Positions 44,847 to 56,258 of a DNA stretch of 64,000 bases are shown piece after piece. This stretch comes from Sphingomonas bacterium (GTDB lineage: Bacteria > Pseudomonadota > Alphaproteobacteria > Sphingomonadales > Sphingomonadaceae): contig JASBRX010000031.1 in NCBI GenBank assembly GCA_030149245.1, positions 1-64,000 on the forward strand, in the 5' to 3' direction. Position 1 is the stretch's first letter, and each line of letters begins with the position of its first letter. Below the pieces are notes generated by a model, which was not told where the DNA came from, made no database searches, and worked only from the letters and a program-made list of their open reading frames with translations. Position numbers and translations under genes: made by a program.

Positions 44847-46190
44847 ATGGCGCTCTGGTTCGAAACTGCGTTGCTGGATCATGGCTGGACCGATCGGGTC
44901 CGGCTGACGCTGGCGGATGGGCGGATCGATCGGGTCGAGGTTGGGGTTGAACCGGCTCCGGGAGATGAGCGGCATTTTGTGGCGCTGCCGGGCCTGCCCA
45001 ACCTGCACAGCCATGCTTTTCAGCGGGCAATGGCGGGGCTGGCCGAGGTGCGCGGCGCGTCGAATGACGATTTCTGGTCGTGGCGTGAGTTGATGTACCG
45101 CTTCGTGGCCAAGATCGGGCCGGAGCAGTGCGAGGCGATTGCCGCGCTTGCCTATATCGAGATGCTCGAGAGTGGGTTCACCCGGGTCGGGGAGTTTCAT
45201 TACCTCCATCAAGCGCCCGATGGGTCGCTTTATGCCGACGTCGCCGAGATGAGCGGGCGGATTGCGGCGGCGGCGGAGACGGCGGGGATAGGTCTTACGC
45301 TGCTGCCCGTATTCTATGCGCATGGCGGGTTCGGTGGGCAGGCTCCGGGCGCGGCGCAGGCGCGGTTTATCAATGACGTCGATGGGTTTGCCGAGCTGGT
45401 GGCATGCGCCGGAGCGGGCCTGCCGCCCGATGGTGTGATCGGGATCGCGCCGCACAGCCTGCGTGCGGCGACGCCGGATGAACTGGGCGCATTGCTGCCG
45501 ATCGTGGGGGATGGTCCGGTGCACATCCATATCGCCGAGCAGGTGAAGGAGGTGGACGACTGTATCGCGTGGAGCGGGCGGCGACCGGTGCGCTGGCTGC
45601 TCGATGCAGTGCCGGTCGATGCGCGCTGGACTTTGGTGCATGCGACGCATGTCGATCGGCAAGAGGTTGCGGACATGGTTGCGTGCGGGGCGGTGGCTGG
45701 GCTGTGCCCGGTGACCGAGGCCAATCTGGGCGACGGATTGTTTCCCGCGGGCGCATTTCTCGATAGCGGCGGCGCTCTGGGTGTGGGGAGCGATTCGAAC
45801 GTGCGGATCGATGCGGCGGAGGAATTGCGGTTGCTCGAATATGGCCAGCGGCTGACCCTGCGCGGGCGCAACCAGCTGGCGAGCGCGGCGCGGCCTTCGA
45901 CCGGTGCGCGGCTGTTCGAGGCGGCGGTGCGCGGCGGTGGGCAGTCGCTGGGGGTTGAAACCGGGCTTGCCGCGGGACGTCCGGCGGACATCATCTCGCT
46001 CGACCGCAGCGATCCGGCGTTTGAGGGGCGGAGCGGCGACGCGCTGATCGACAGCTGGATCTTCGCCAGCCGTCGCCCGATCGACTGTGTCTGGCGCGGC
46101 GGGGTCAAGCAGGTTGCGGGCGGGCGGCACCGGCACCGCGACGCGATCGAAGCGCGCTATCGGGTGGCACTGCGGGACCTGCTCGCATGA
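44847..46190 (+). CDS. hutF: Formimidoylglutamate deiminase
   Basis: HutF deaminates N-formimidoyl-L-glutamate to N-formylglutamate, which HutG then splits. The 447-residue amidohydrolase-type protein has [19 protein letters not shown] (HxH), [26 protein letters not shown] and [28 protein letters not shown] 44847 lacks a Shine-Dalgarno sequence; ATG 44829, inside the palindrome, is an alternative ([10 protein letters not shown]). The transcript may be nearly leaderless. It overlaps hutC by 4 bases. Confidence 0.95.
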   Translation: MALWFETALLDHGWTDRVRLTLADGRIDRVEVGVEPAPGDERHFVALPGLPNLHSHAFQRAMAGLAEVRGASNDDFWSWRELMYRFVAKIGPEQCEAIAALAYIEMLESGFTRVGEFHYLHQAPDGSLYADVAEMSGRIAAAAETAGIGLTLLPVFYAHGGFGGQAPGAAQARFINDVDGFAELVACAGAGLPPDGVIGIAPHSLRAATPDELGALLPIVGDGPVHIHIAEQVKEVDDCIAWSGRRPVRWLLDAVPVDARWTLVHATHVDRQEVADMVACGAVAGLCPVTEANLGDGLFPAGAFLDSGGALGVGSDSNVRIDAAEELRLLEYGQRLTLRGRNQLASAARPSTGARLFEAAVRGGGQSLGVETGLAAGRPADIISLDRSDPAFEGRSGDALIDSWIFASRRPIDCVWRGGVKQVAGGRHRHRDAIEARYRVALRDLLA

Positions 46191-46882
46191 GCGTTGAGGC
46201 GCGGATCCGGGGGGAGATCGAGGCGCGCATCCGCTCGGGCGAATGGGGGCCGGGGACGCGCGTTCCGACCGAGCATGAGCTGATGGAGGCGTATCGCTGC
46301 GCCCGCGCGACCGCTAACAAGGCGCTGAGCCGGCTCGCCAGCGAGGGGCTGATCGAGCGCAAGCGCCGCGCGGGCAGCTTCGTCGCACCGCCCGCGATCC
46401 GAACGCCAGTGGTGGGGGTGCCGGACATCGCCGCGCTGATCGCCGATCGCGGTGAGGCGTATCGCTGGGAGTTGCTGACGGTGAATTTGCACCGCCGCGC
46501 GCCCGCCGGCTTTCCGGTGCGCGGGTCGGGCAGCGGGTGGCTGGTGCTGACGGGGGTGCATCATGCCGGGCGCGCGCCGTTCGGGTGGGAGGAGCGCTGG
46601 CTGGACCTTGCCGCTGGCCCCGGCGCGGCGGATGCGGATTTCTCCGCGACCGCGCCGGGTAGCTGGCTGCTCGCCAACATTCCCTGGACCGATGCGCGGC
46701 ACCGGATCGCGGCGGTGGGCGCAAGTGCCGAGGCGGCGGGGCGGCTGAAGCTGACCGAGGGCTCGCCGTGCCTTCAGGTCGAGCGCTGGACGTGGCGCGG
46801 CAAGGCGCCGGTGACGTTCGCGCGCCAGATTTTTCCGGGCGAGCATTACCAGCTGGTCGAGGATTTTACGCCGCGTGGTTAG
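46187..46882 (+). CDS. hutC: HutC, GntR-family repressor of histidine utilisation
   Basis: A 231-residue regulator. The N-terminal winged helix (IEARIRSGEWGPGTRVPTEHELMEAYRCARATANKALSRLASEGLIERKRRAGSFV) is followed by a UTRA ligand-binding domain (GWLVLTGVHHAGRAPFGWEERWLD, LTEGSPCLQVERWTWRG, VTFARQIFPGEHYQL). It is coupled to hutF by a 4-base overlap, and the likely operator is the palindrome at 44828-44841. Confidence 0.93.
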   Translation: MSVEARIRGEIEARIRSGEWGPGTRVPTEHELMEAYRCARATANKALSRLASEGLIERKRRAGSFVAPPAIRTPVVGVPDIAALIADRGEAYRWELLTVNLHRRAPAGFPVRGSGSGWLVLTGVHHAGRAPFGWEERWLDLAAGPGAADADFSATAPGSWLLANIPWTDARHRIAAVGASAEAAGRLKLTEGSPCLQVERWTWRGKAPVTFARQIFPGEHYQLVEDFTPRG

Positions 46883-46901
46883 ATCGTCCTACACCCATTT
46901 T

Positions 46902-47008
46902 CGTCACCCCCGCGAAAGCGGGGGCCCATCTACTATCCGGTCGTCAACCGCACCGGTGCGGCTCGTGGAGAACGTGGGAGATGGGCCCCCGCTTTCGCGG
47001 GGGTGACG
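46902..47008. repeat. Palindromic repeat with perfect 30-base arms
   Basis: The arm at 46902-46931 (cgtcacccccgcgaaagcgg and on) is the exact reverse complement of 46979-47008. Each contains a ccccgcgaaagcgggg hairpin, a GC-richer cousin of the repeat at 5678-5755. It lies 20 bases after hutC and 22 before the DUF6356 gene. Confidence 0.9.
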
Positions 47009-47029
47009 GCCTGTTACTAGGAGAAGTGC

Positions 47030-47296
47030 ATGTTCAATCGCCTGTTCATGGACCACCCTCGCGATGTCGGCGAAAGCTATGGTGAGCATTTCGCGACTGC
47101 CGCAGGGTTTGGCGCGCGGATGGTCTTGGGGGGCGTCGCCTGTATCGTCCACGCCGTGATCCCCGCGCTGTTCGTGCGGACGGCGAGCGATACGGTGAAG
47201 TCGCTCTACGCGACGATGAAGGCGCGCCAGCCGGCGTTTGCGAAGGAACCGCCCGCCTTCGCCGCGCCCGAATGGCAGCTCGATTACGAGATCTAG
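47030..47296 (+). CDS. DUF6356 family small protein
   Basis: An 88-residue protein beginning MFNRLFMDHPRDVGESYGEHF, with one hydrophobic stretch (GARMVLGGVACIVHAVIPALF) that could cross or touch the membrane. It matches the DUF6356 family as I recall it from sphingomonads, with no known role. AGGAG lies 6 bases upstream of the ATG. It ends one base before the next gene, so the two are probably co-transcribed. Confidence 0.8.
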   Translation: MFNRLFMDHPRDVGESYGEHFATAAGFGARMVLGGVACIVHAVIPALFVRTASDTVKSLYATMKARQPAFAKEPPAFAAPEWQLDYEI

Positions 47297-47297
47297 G

Positions 47298-48653
47298 ATG
47301 CGGATCGAGCATGTCGCCATCATCGGCGCGGGCTTTTCAGGGACGCTGCAGGCGATCAACCTGCTGCGGCACAAGGGACCGCGCGCGACGCTGATCGAGC
47401 GGGCGGCGACGCCTGGTCTGGGCCTCGCCTATGGCGCTGCGCACCCCAGCCATGTGCTCAACGTTCGGGCGAGCAATATGAGCGCCTTTCCCGACCAGCC
47501 GGGCCATTTTGCGCAGTGGCTGGCGGCGCGCGGGGTGGCGGATGCGGGCAACGCCTTTGCGGCGCGGGTGACCTATGGCGCCTATCTGCGCGAACTGCTC
47601 GACGCGGCGGTTGCGGGAAGTGGCGGGCGGCTGAGCGTCGTACGCGGGGCGGTGACCGGGCTGGAGCAGCGGGCGGACGGTGTATTGCTGACAATGGCGG
47701 ACGGGACGGCGATCGGCGCGGATGCGGCGGTGTTGGCGGTCGGCAATCTGCCGCCGCACGATCCTCCGGGGCTCGATCCTGCGGTGTTGCACGATGACCT
47801 GTACAAAGGCGATCCTTGGGCCGGCGATGTCGCGGATGGCTTGAATGACTCCGACACGGTGCTGGTGATCGGCACCGGGCTGACGATGATCGATGTTGCG
47901 CTGATGCTGGAGGCGCGCGGCTTTGGCGGGCGGATCGTCGCGCTGTCGCGACGCGGACTACTGCCCCGGCGGCATGAGAGTGGTGCGGCGTGGGAGCGGA
48001 TCGACGAGCGGCCCGCGACGGTGGCGTCGCAGTTGGTGCGCAGGGTGCGTGGTCGCGCGGTCGAAATCGGCTGGCGCAGCGCGGTGGACGAGCTGCGGCC
48101 CTTTACCCAGCCGATGTGGGCGAATGCGAGCGCGGCAGAGCGCGCGCGGTTCCTGCGGCATCTGCGCCCGTGGTGGGACGTGCATCGCCACCGGCTCGCC
48201 CCGCAGGTCGCTGACCGGCTCGATGCGATGATGGCGCGGGGGCAGCTGCACGTGGTGGCGGGCAAGACCTTGGGGTTCGAGCTTGGCGCTGGCGGGGTGA
48301 CGCTGCACTGGCGTCCGCGCGGGGCGGATGCGGCGCAGACCATGCCGGTGCGCCGTGTGGTCAATTGCACCGGTCCACTGGGCGATCTGGGGCGCACGAC
48401 CGACCCGCTGCTGGTGGCGTTACGCGATAGCGGCGCGATCCGGCCCGATGCGGCGCATCTGGGGATCGACGTCAACGGCGCGGGCGAGGTGATCGGCGCC
48501 GATGGTCGCGCGAACCCGCGCATACTTGCGCTCGGCCCGATGACGCGCGGGGCGTTCTGGGAGATCGTTGCGGTGCCGGATATCCGCCGCCAAACCTGGG
48601 ACGTCGCGCGGCGGCTGTCGAACGCGCATTGGGTGGGGGGCGAGGGGCTGTAG
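47298..48653 (+). CDS. FAD/NAD(P)-binding protein (YdhS/NAD_binding_9 type)
   Basis: A 451-residue flavoprotein-like protein. The N-terminal Rossmann motif is HVAIIGAGFSGTLQAINLL, followed by PGLGLAYGAAHPSHVLNVRASNMSAFP, the signature of this family. A second nucleotide motif is DTVLVIGTGLTMIDVALML and the C-terminal part has RRVVNCTGPLGDLG. The reaction is unknown. It sits one base downstream of the DUF6356 gene. Confidence 0.88.
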   Translation: MRIEHVAIIGAGFSGTLQAINLLRHKGPRATLIERAATPGLGLAYGAAHPSHVLNVRASNMSAFPDQPGHFAQWLAARGVADAGNAFAARVTYGAYLRELLDAAVAGSGGRLSVVRGAVTGLEQRADGVLLTMADGTAIGADAAVLAVGNLPPHDPPGLDPAVLHDDLYKGDPWAGDVADGLNDSDTVLVIGTGLTMIDVALMLEARGFGGRIVALSRRGLLPRRHESGAAWERIDERPATVASQLVRRVRGRAVEIGWRSAVDELRPFTQPMWANASAAERARFLRHLRPWWDVHRHRLAPQVADRLDAMMARGQLHVVAGKTLGFELGAGGVTLHWRPRGADAAQTMPVRRVVNCTGPLGDLGRTTDPLLVALRDSGAIRPDAAHLGIDVNGAGEVIGADGRANPRILALGPMTRGAFWEIVAVPDIRRQTWDVARRLSNAHWVGGEGL

Positions 48654-48656
48654 GCC

Positions 48657-49238
48657 TTACTCGCCGCGCAGGGCCATGCCGCGGTCGATGTCGCGGGCGA
48701 CGACCGCTGCGGTCATGCGCGACAGCAGTCGCTGGGCCGCTTGCCACGCGCCAGGCGTGCGCTGGCGTTCGGCGATCATCAATCGACTGCCCCAGCCATC
48801 GACCAGCCGCTGCATCTCATCCGCTGCGGCGATGCGGTTGCGCGCGGTGACGACCATCGACGGAAAGGGCAGGGCGATCCCCGGCGAGGCGAGCAGCGCT
48901 TCGGCTTCACCCGTAGGCGCGACCGGATCGAACAGCAGCGCCCCCGCGACACGATCGGCGTAATGGCGCGGCGAGAGGCGCGCCCACCAGGCGGCGGCGG
49001 CGCAGCCGAGCCCTTCGGCTACCAGCAGCACGGCGCGGTCGGCATGCAGCACCGCGTCATCGATCCGGCTGGCCCAGATGTTGCGGCGCGCGGCATCGCG
49101 GGCGTCGAGCATGATGTGATGGTCGCCGGCGACCGGCCAGCCCAAGCGCTCGCTCCAGATCGGCGTGGGTGTATCACGATCGGTGACGGTCAGCACCGAA
49201 AAGCGGGCGGCGGGATTGGCCAGGGTCAGCGCGGTCAT
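48657..49238 (-). CDS. Alpha/beta hydrolase (RBBP9/YdeN-like)
   Basis: A 193-residue protein. The predicted nucleophile region is VLLVAEGLGCAAAAWWARL, in which the usual Gly-x-Ser-x-Gly elbow reads Glu-Gly-Leu-Gly-Cys, so the serine appears to be absent. The fold elements LLFDPVAPTGEAEA, PFPSMVVTARNRIAAADEM and GWGSRLMIA match the RBBP9-like hydrolase pattern. It may be inactive or use another residue. ATG 49238 has GGGGAG upstream. It is convergent with the flavoprotein gene. Confidence 0.72.
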   Translation of the reverse strand: MTALTLANPAARFSVLTVTDRDTPTPIWSERLGWPVAGDHHIMLDARDAARRNIWASRIDDAVLHADRAVLLVAEGLGCAAAAWWARLSPRHYADRVAGALLFDPVAPTGEAEALLASPGIALPFPSMVVTARNRIAAADEMQRLVDGWGSRLMIAERQRTPGAWQAAQRLLSRMTAAVVARDIDRGMALRGE

Positions 49239-49334
49239 GGTCGGAACATCTCCCCGTCGAACGCAAAGCGCGCGATCATGCGGGAACCTCGCACGCGCGC
49301 GACGTGCGATCATATCAGAGATTTTCTGCTGCTG

Positions 49335-49362
49335 AAAACAATTCCTAGTCCGGGGCTAGGAA
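49335..49362 (-). terminator. Terminator of tRNA-Pro
   Basis: On the minus strand a 7-bp stem, TTCCTAG and CTAGGAA (49362-49356 with 49348-49342), and a 7-base loop are followed by TTGTTTTC. It starts two bases beyond the tRNA 3' end. Confidence 0.7.
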
Positions 49363-49364
49363 AG

Positions 49365-49441
49365 TGGTCGGGGAAAGAGGATTCGAACCTCCGGCCCCTG
49401 CCTCCCGAAGGCAGTGCTCTACCAGGCTGAGCTATGCCCCG
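49365..49441 (-). tRNA. tRNA-Pro (anticodon CGG)
   Basis: The minus strand folds as a standard cloverleaf of 77 bases with an encoded CCA. The acceptor is CGGGGCA with TTCCCCG, the D-arm is GCTCAGCCTGGTAGAGC, the anticodon stem CTGCC/GGCAG encloses the loop TTCGGGA (anticodon CGG, reading CCG proline codons), and the T-arm has GGTTCGAATCC. One C-T mismatch sits at acceptor position 6. Confidence 0.97.
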
Positions 49442-49549
49442 ACTGAACGGCGAAGTCCTTGGCAAAGGCCCCGGGTGGGCAGACCGCGTCGCTTGGAGGC
49501 GCGCCTATAACCGCCGATATCCCGCCTTGCAAGCGCCCCGCGCGCTTTT

Positions 49550-50848
49550 TTACCCGCCGCGCGCGTCGAGCATGTCGGCGACGCTGGTGAACTTCTCACG
49601 CGGGGAATCGCTGCGCGCGCCGGCGATCTCGGCGGCGTCAATCTTCTGCCAATCACGGAAGGTGACGACATCGACATTGCGCGATGCAAGCAGCGCGTCG
49701 AGGCCGGGCCGGCCCGCCTTGACGCTGCCGCCCGGAGCGTCCTCGGCGATCTTCTCGGCGATGGCGAAGCCGTCGGGGCGGTTGGTGCCGATCGTGCCGG
49801 TCGGCCCGCGCCGCGCCCAGCCGACTGCATAGAGGCCGGGCAGCACGCGCCCCTCGTCATTGGCGAAGCGTCCGGCGCGATCGTCATAGGGCACGCCTTC
49901 GATCTTCGGGGTCCGATAACCGATGCATGAGACGATCAGGCTGGCGGGGATCGCATAGGTTTCGCCCGTGCCGACCGCTGCGCCGCGTTCGTCGAGGCGG
50001 GTGCGTTCGACAATGACGCGCTCGGCGCGGCCATCGCCCTCGATTCCGACCGGCATCGCGAAGAAATCGAAGATGATATGGACCGGCTTGTCGACGCTGG
50101 CGGCCGCGAACTTGCGCAGATGGGCGACCGATTTGCGCAGGCCGGGTTCGAGCAGCACGTCGTCAATGTCCGGTGGGAAGTCGGCGGCATCCACCACTGG
50201 GGCGGCGCGGGTCAGGTCGGCGAGCTCTCCCAGCTCCTTCGGTGTCATCGCAATCTGATGCGGGCCGCGGCGGCCGAGCAGGGTAATCGTCTCGATGCCC
50301 GAGCTGGTGAGCGCGGCGAGCGCCGGGGAGACGATGTCCGACCCGGCAAATTCGCCGCGCGTCTTGGCGAGGATGCGTGCGACGTCGAGCGCCACATTGC
50401 CATTGCCGATGACCACCGCACCCGGACCGCCAAGCGGCGGGTTGAGCTCGGCAAAATCGGGATGGCCGTTATACCAGCCGACGAACGCCGCCGATCCGGT
50501 CACGCCGGGCAGGTCGGCGCCGGGGATCTCCAGCGGGCGATCGAACGGCGCGCCGGTCGCCAGCACCACGGCATCGTACAGCTGCATCAGTTCGGGGATG
50601 GTCACATCCTTCCCGACCGTGACATTGCCAACGAAGCGGACATTTTCGGTGATCGCGACCGCCTCATAGCGCCGGGACACGCTCTTGATCGACTGGTGAT
50701 CCGGCGCCACGCCGCTGCGGATCAGGCCGAACGGGACGGGCAGTCGGTCGATGATGTCGACCCTGACATCCTCTCCGAACTGTTTCTGACAGGCCTCTGC
50801 GGTGTAATAGCCCGCCGGCCCCGATCCGATCACTGCGATATGCCGCAT
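49550..50848 (-). CDS. Ferredoxin-NADP+ reductase, adrenodoxin-reductase (FprA) type
   Basis: A 432-residue flavoprotein that moves electrons between NADPH and ferredoxin. The FAD motif is [38 protein letters not shown] and the NADP motif [15 protein letters not shown] are characteristic, as is [18 protein letters not shown]. The C-terminal [17 protein letters not shown] completes the FAD site. Length suits the FprA/adrenodoxin reductase branch, not the plant type. Its electron-transfer partner is not encoded nearby. Confidence 0.93.
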   Translation of the reverse strand: MRHIAVIGSGPAGYYTAEACQKQFGEDVRVDIIDRLPVPFGLIRSGVAPDHQSIKSVSRRYEAVAITENVRFVGNVTVGKDVTIPELMQLYDAVVLATGAPFDRPLEIPGADLPGVTGSAAFVGWYNGHPDFAELNPPLGGPGAVVIGNGNVALDVARILAKTRGEFAGSDIVSPALAALTSSGIETITLLGRRGPHQIAMTPKELGELADLTRAAPVVDAADFPPDIDDVLLEPGLRKSVAHLRKFAAASVDKPVHIIFDFFAMPVGIEGDGRAERVIVERTRLDERGAAVGTGETYAIPASLIVSCIGYRTPKIEGVPYDDRAGRFANDEGRVLPGLYAVGWARRGPTGTIGTNRPDGFAIAEKIAEDAPGGSVKAGRPGLDALLASRNVDVVTFRDWQKIDAAEIAGARSDSPREKFTSVADMLDARGG

Positions 50849-50917
50849 GCCCGGTCCTTTTCTGTTGTGGACCAGAGGCTAGCGGCGAAATGGGGAAGCG
50901 CAAGCGGGGTGACTCAA

Positions 50918-50943
50918 AAGGGCCGCCCGGACGGACGGCCCTT
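50918..50943 (-). terminator. Intrinsic terminator after rpoD
   Basis: On the minus strand AAGGGCCG and CGGCCCTT form the base of a GC-rich hairpin (one internal mismatch) followed by TTGAG. It lies 25 bases beyond the rpoD stop and 70 bases from the start of the reductase gene. Confidence 0.75.
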
Positions 50944-50968
50944 GTGAGGAATTGCGGACACCCCGGCC

Positions 50969-52993
<2,025 letters not shown>

Positions 52994-53046
52994 CGACTGC
53001 CTTTGAAATCGTCTGGCGGCAATTATACGCCGCCCTAATCACCTAA

Positions 53047-54897
53047 TTACGTCTCGTCCGCAAGCATCAGATTGGCGAGCCGCATTTCCAGCTCCGCTTT
53101 TCGCTTCACCAGCGCGACTTGGCGCTCAAATGCCTCGTCGCTGAAACGCGCTTGCACCGCCGCAGTTGCCTCTGCCAGCGCCGCTTCGACCTGAGGCCGC
53201 GCTGCCAGAACCGCAATCGCCTCACCCAGGTCGAGCGCGGCCCGTCCCGCGTCCCATTCCTTCTGCGTGAAGGTGAAGGGAAGCTGGTCGGCGCGCAGCA
53301 ACTCTGCTGCTTGTGAATCGAAACCGGACGTCGCCAATATGGTACGCAGGCGCGCGCTATCAAGCGCCCGATCCTCAAGCGCGACATCGACCACCGCTTC
53401 AAACAGCCGTCCGAGCGCGCCATCGGCATGCGCGAGGCTGGTCAGCGTTTCGACATGGCGGGTGATTTCGGCGGGGTGACGGATCAGGCCGGCGAGCACC
53501 GCCTTGGCCAGCACGCGGTCGATCCCGCCCGCGCCCACCGCATGCGCGGCCGGGCTGGGCGGCGGTTCGGGCGGCTGCCAGCGCTGGCCGGGCTTGAACG
53601 GTCCGCGGCTCTGGTTTCGGGGCGTGAAGGTGCGCGGGGGCGGGGCGAAGTGCTCGTCGACGCGGCGGCGGAACTCGTTGATGTATTCGTGGCGGACATT
53701 GCCGTCTTGGATCGTCGCGGCGAGATCGGACAGGCGGCGCTTGAGGCCGGCGCGGGCCTCGGGCGTGTCAACGGGTTCCGCCGCAAGCTCATGCTGCCAC
53801 AGCCGGTCGGCGAGCGGCTGGGCCGAGGCGAGCATTGCTTCAAACGCCTGTGGGCCGGCGGCGCGCACCAGATCGTCGGGGTCCTGACCCGGGGGAAGGG
53901 TGACGAAAGCGAGACTGCGGCCCGGCTGAAGCAAGGGGAGGGCGCGGTGGGCGGCGCGGATCGCAGCCTTTTGCCCGGCATTGTCGCCGTCAAAGGAGAG
54001 ATAGGGCACATCGGCCATGCGCCACAGCCGTTCGAGCTGATGCTCGGTCATCGCGGTGCCGAGCGGGGCAACGGCCTCGTCAAACCCAGCCTGCGCCAGC
54101 GCAATGACATCCATATAGCCCTCGACCGCGATCACGCGGCCCGCCTTGCGCGAAGCGGCGGAGGCGCGGTCGAGATTGTAGAGGGTGCGACCCTTGTCGA
54201 AGAGCGGGGTTTCGGGGGAGTTGAGATATTTGGGCTCGCCATCGCCGATGATGCGTCCACCAAAGCCGATCACCCGCCCGCGTGCATCCTTGATTGGGAT
54301 CATCAGGCGGCCGCGGAAGCGGTCATAGGGTTCCTTGCCCTCGACCTGGATCAGCAGGCCCGCCTCGACCAGCATGGCGTCGCCGTAGGATTTGAGCGCT
54401 TCGCGGAGTTTCGTGCGCGAGTCGGGGGCATAGCCCATGCCGAAGGTCCGTGCGGTCTCGGCGGTAACGCGGCGACGTTCGAGCAGCGCGCGCGCCTCGG
54501 CCCCGGCGATGCCATGGAGTTGATCGGTATAGAATTTGGCAGCGTCGGCCATGACCTCGTGCAGCCCCTTGGCCCGCTCGGCGCGCTGGGCGGCGCGCGG
54601 GTCTGCTTCGGGCATATCGAGACCGGCGGCTTGCGCCAGTTCCTTGACCGCATCGATGAAGGGCAGGCCGTCATGGTCGGTCATCCAGCGGATCGCATCA
54701 CCATGCGCCCCGCAGCCGAAACAATGATAGAAGCCCTTTTCGTCGTTGATCGTGAACGACGGGGTCTTCTCGTTATGGAAGGGGCAGCAGGCCTTGTACT
54801 CGCGGCCGGCGCGGGTGATCTTCACGCTGCGACCGATCAGCGCGGACAGGGTGGTGCGCGCGCGCAGCTCGTCGAGAAAGGCGGGTGTAAGGCTCAT
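53047..54897 (-). CDS. dnaG: DNA primase DnaG
   Basis: A 616-residue primase that makes RNA primers at the replication fork. It has the N-terminal zinc finger (CCPFHNEKTPSFTINDEKGFYHCFGCGAHGD), the TOPRIM core (VIAVEGYMDVIALAQAGFDEAVAPLGTAMTEHQ with the acidic YLSFDGDNAG) and a C-terminal DnaB-binding domain. Length is typical. It is followed 53 bases later by rpoD on the same strand. Confidence 0.98.
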   Translation of the reverse strand: MSLTPAFLDELRARTTLSALIGRSVKITRAGREYKACCPFHNEKTPSFTINDEKGFYHCFGCGAHGDAIRWMTDHDGLPFIDAVKELAQAAGLDMPEADPRAAQRAERAKGLHEVMADAAKFYTDQLHGIAGAEARALLERRRVTAETARTFGMGYAPDSRTKLREALKSYGDAMLVEAGLLIQVEGKEPYDRFRGRLMIPIKDARGRVIGFGGRIIGDGEPKYLNSPETPLFDKGRTLYNLDRASAASRKAGRVIAVEGYMDVIALAQAGFDEAVAPLGTAMTEHQLERLWRMADVPYLSFDGDNAGQKAAIRAAHRALPLLQPGRSLAFVTLPPGQDPDDLVRAAGPQAFEAMLASAQPLADRLWQHELAAEPVDTPEARAGLKRRLSDLAATIQDGNVRHEYINEFRRRVDEHFAPPPRTFTPRNQSRGPFKPGQRWQPPEPPPSPAAHAVGAGGIDRVLAKAVLAGLIRHPAEITRHVETLTSLAHADGALGRLFEAVVDVALEDRALDSARLRTILATSGFDSQAAELLRADQLPFTFTQKEWDAGRAALDLGEAIAVLAARPQVEAALAEATAAVQARFSDEAFERQVALVKRKAELEMRLANLMLADET

Positions 54898-54952
54898 CTT
54901 GCGGTGTCGGACATGCCCAAGCCGGGGGCGGGCCGCAAGCGGGGGCGATGGA

Positions 54953-55591
54953 TCAGAGCGATGCGACGGTCTTCAGAAACGCGGCGATCTTCGCCTTGTC
55001 CTTCACACCCGGCGCGCTTTCGATGCCGGAGGAGACATCGACCAGCCGCGCGCCGCTGATGCTGACGGCTTCTGCGACGTTCGTAGCGTCGAGGCCGCCT
55101 GACAGTGCCCAGGGGAGGGGGTGGTCGAAGCCCTGCAGCAGCGTCCAGTCGAAGCGTAGGCCCATGCCGCCGGGGAGCTTGGCGTCCTCGGGCGTCTTGG
55201 CGTCGTAGAGGATGCGCTGTGCCGCGCCGCGGAAACTGTGGGCGGCGGCGAGGTCGGCGCGGGCCTTGACCGCGACGGCGGCCCAGACGGGCAGGCGGGT
55301 GCGCGCGCCGATTGCGGCGGCGCGCTCGGGCGTGGTGCGGTGGAGCTGAATCGCGTCGAGCCGGGCAGCGCCGATCGCCTGATCGAGCAGTGCATCCTCC
55401 GGATCGACGAACACGCCGACTCGCTCGACCTCAACGGGAACGCGCGCGGCGAGCGCGGCGGACTGGTCGAAGGTGACGTGGCGCGGTGAGGGAGGGAAGA
55501 AAACGAAGCCGATATGGCTCGCCCCGCCGGCAATTGCCGCGTCGAGTGTTGCGGGTGTCGAAAGTCCGCAGATCTTGGCTGTGACGGGCAT
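54953..55591 (-). CDS. trpF: Phosphoribosylanthranilate isomerase
   Basis: TrpF isomerises N-(5-phosphoribosyl)anthranilate in tryptophan synthesis. The 212-residue TIM barrel has the N-terminal KICGLSTPATLDAAIAGGASHIGFVFFPPSPRHV (catalytic Cys), the DAIQLHRTTPE segment, FDWTLLQGFDHPLPWALSGGLDATNV, and the phosphate-binding end LVDVSSGIESAPGVKDKAKI. trpB and trpA, often next to trpF, are not in the window; a GNAT gene lies 17 bases upstream. Confidence 0.96.
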   Translation of the reverse strand: MPVTAKICGLSTPATLDAAIAGGASHIGFVFFPPSPRHVTFDQSAALAARVPVEVERVGVFVDPEDALLDQAIGAARLDAIQLHRTTPERAAAIGARTRLPVWAAVAVKARADLAAAHSFRGAAQRILYDAKTPEDAKLPGGMGLRFDWTLLQGFDHPLPWALSGGLDATNVAEAVSISGARLVDVSSGIESAPGVKDKAKIAAFLKTVASL

Positions 55592-55608
55592 CGATCGCCC
55601 CTTTGGCC

Positions 55609-56106
55609 CTAACCGAGCGGTTTGACCAGTACCGTCATCGTCAGTGGCGGGTCGACGGGCACCGGAAAGGGACGGGTTTCGCCCGAGCGGACATAGCCGT
55701 GGCGTTCGTACCAGGCGATCAGTTCGACGCGGCGGTCGATCACCGTCATCTCGATGCGGTCGGCGGCGAAGGTTTCGCGCGCGGTGGATTCGGCGGCGGC
55801 GATGAGCTGCTTGCCGACGCCGCGCGCCTGAAGCTCGGGATCGACGCAGAGCAGGCCGAGATAGGCGAGGCCATTGCCGCGGCTGGCGATGTTGACGCAG
55901 CCGAGGATGGTATCGCCGTCCAGCGCGATGAGGATGCGGCTGTCGCCATCGACCAGCGTGGCGAGCGTGGCGAGATCGGTGCGCGTATCGCTGAGCAGGT
56001 CGGCTTCATGGGTCCAGCCCTGTCGCGCGGAATCGCCGCGATAGGCGCGTTCGACCACGGGGTGGAGGCGGGCGAGGTCGGCGGGGGTGGCGGGGCGGAT
56101 ATTCAT
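55609..56106 (-). CDS. GNAT family N-acetyltransferase
   Basis: A 165-residue acetyltransferase. The GNAT core shows as MNIRPATPADLARLHPVVERAYRG, ILGCVNIASRGNGLAYLGLLCVDPELQARGVGKQLIAAAES (the acetyl-CoA loop is QARGVG) and LIAWYERHGYVRSGETRPFP. The substrate is unknown. ATG 56106 is chosen because the fold begins there. It is 17 bases upstream of trpF and may be co-transcribed with it. Confidence 0.9.
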   Translation of the reverse strand: MNIRPATPADLARLHPVVERAYRGDSARQGWTHEADLLSDTRTDLATLATLVDGDSRILIALDGDTILGCVNIASRGNGLAYLGLLCVDPELQARGVGKQLIAAAESTARETFAADRIEMTVIDRRVELIAWYERHGYVRSGETRPFPVPVDPPLTMTVLVKPLG

Positions 56107-56128
56107 GCGAGGCGTGAATGACCTGCAA

Positions 56129-56250
56129 ATTCCTCCCCTGCAAGGGGAGGGGGGCCGCGCCGAAGGCGTGGTGGAGGGGTGTCCTGCCATCGAGAGGGCG
56201 ACACCCCTCCGTCAGCGCTACGCGCTGCCACCTCCCCTTGCAGGGGAGGA
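56129..56250. repeat. ctcccctgcaaggggagg-type palindromic repeat
   Basis: Outer hairpins cctcccctgcaaggggagg (near 56132-56150) and cctccccttgcaggggagg (near 56231-56249) flank inner arms gtggaggggtgtc and gacacccctccgtcagc. It belongs to the same family as 10937-11077. It fills the gap between pyrF and the GNAT gene. Confidence 0.85.
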
Positions 56251-56258
56251 TTGGCAGG

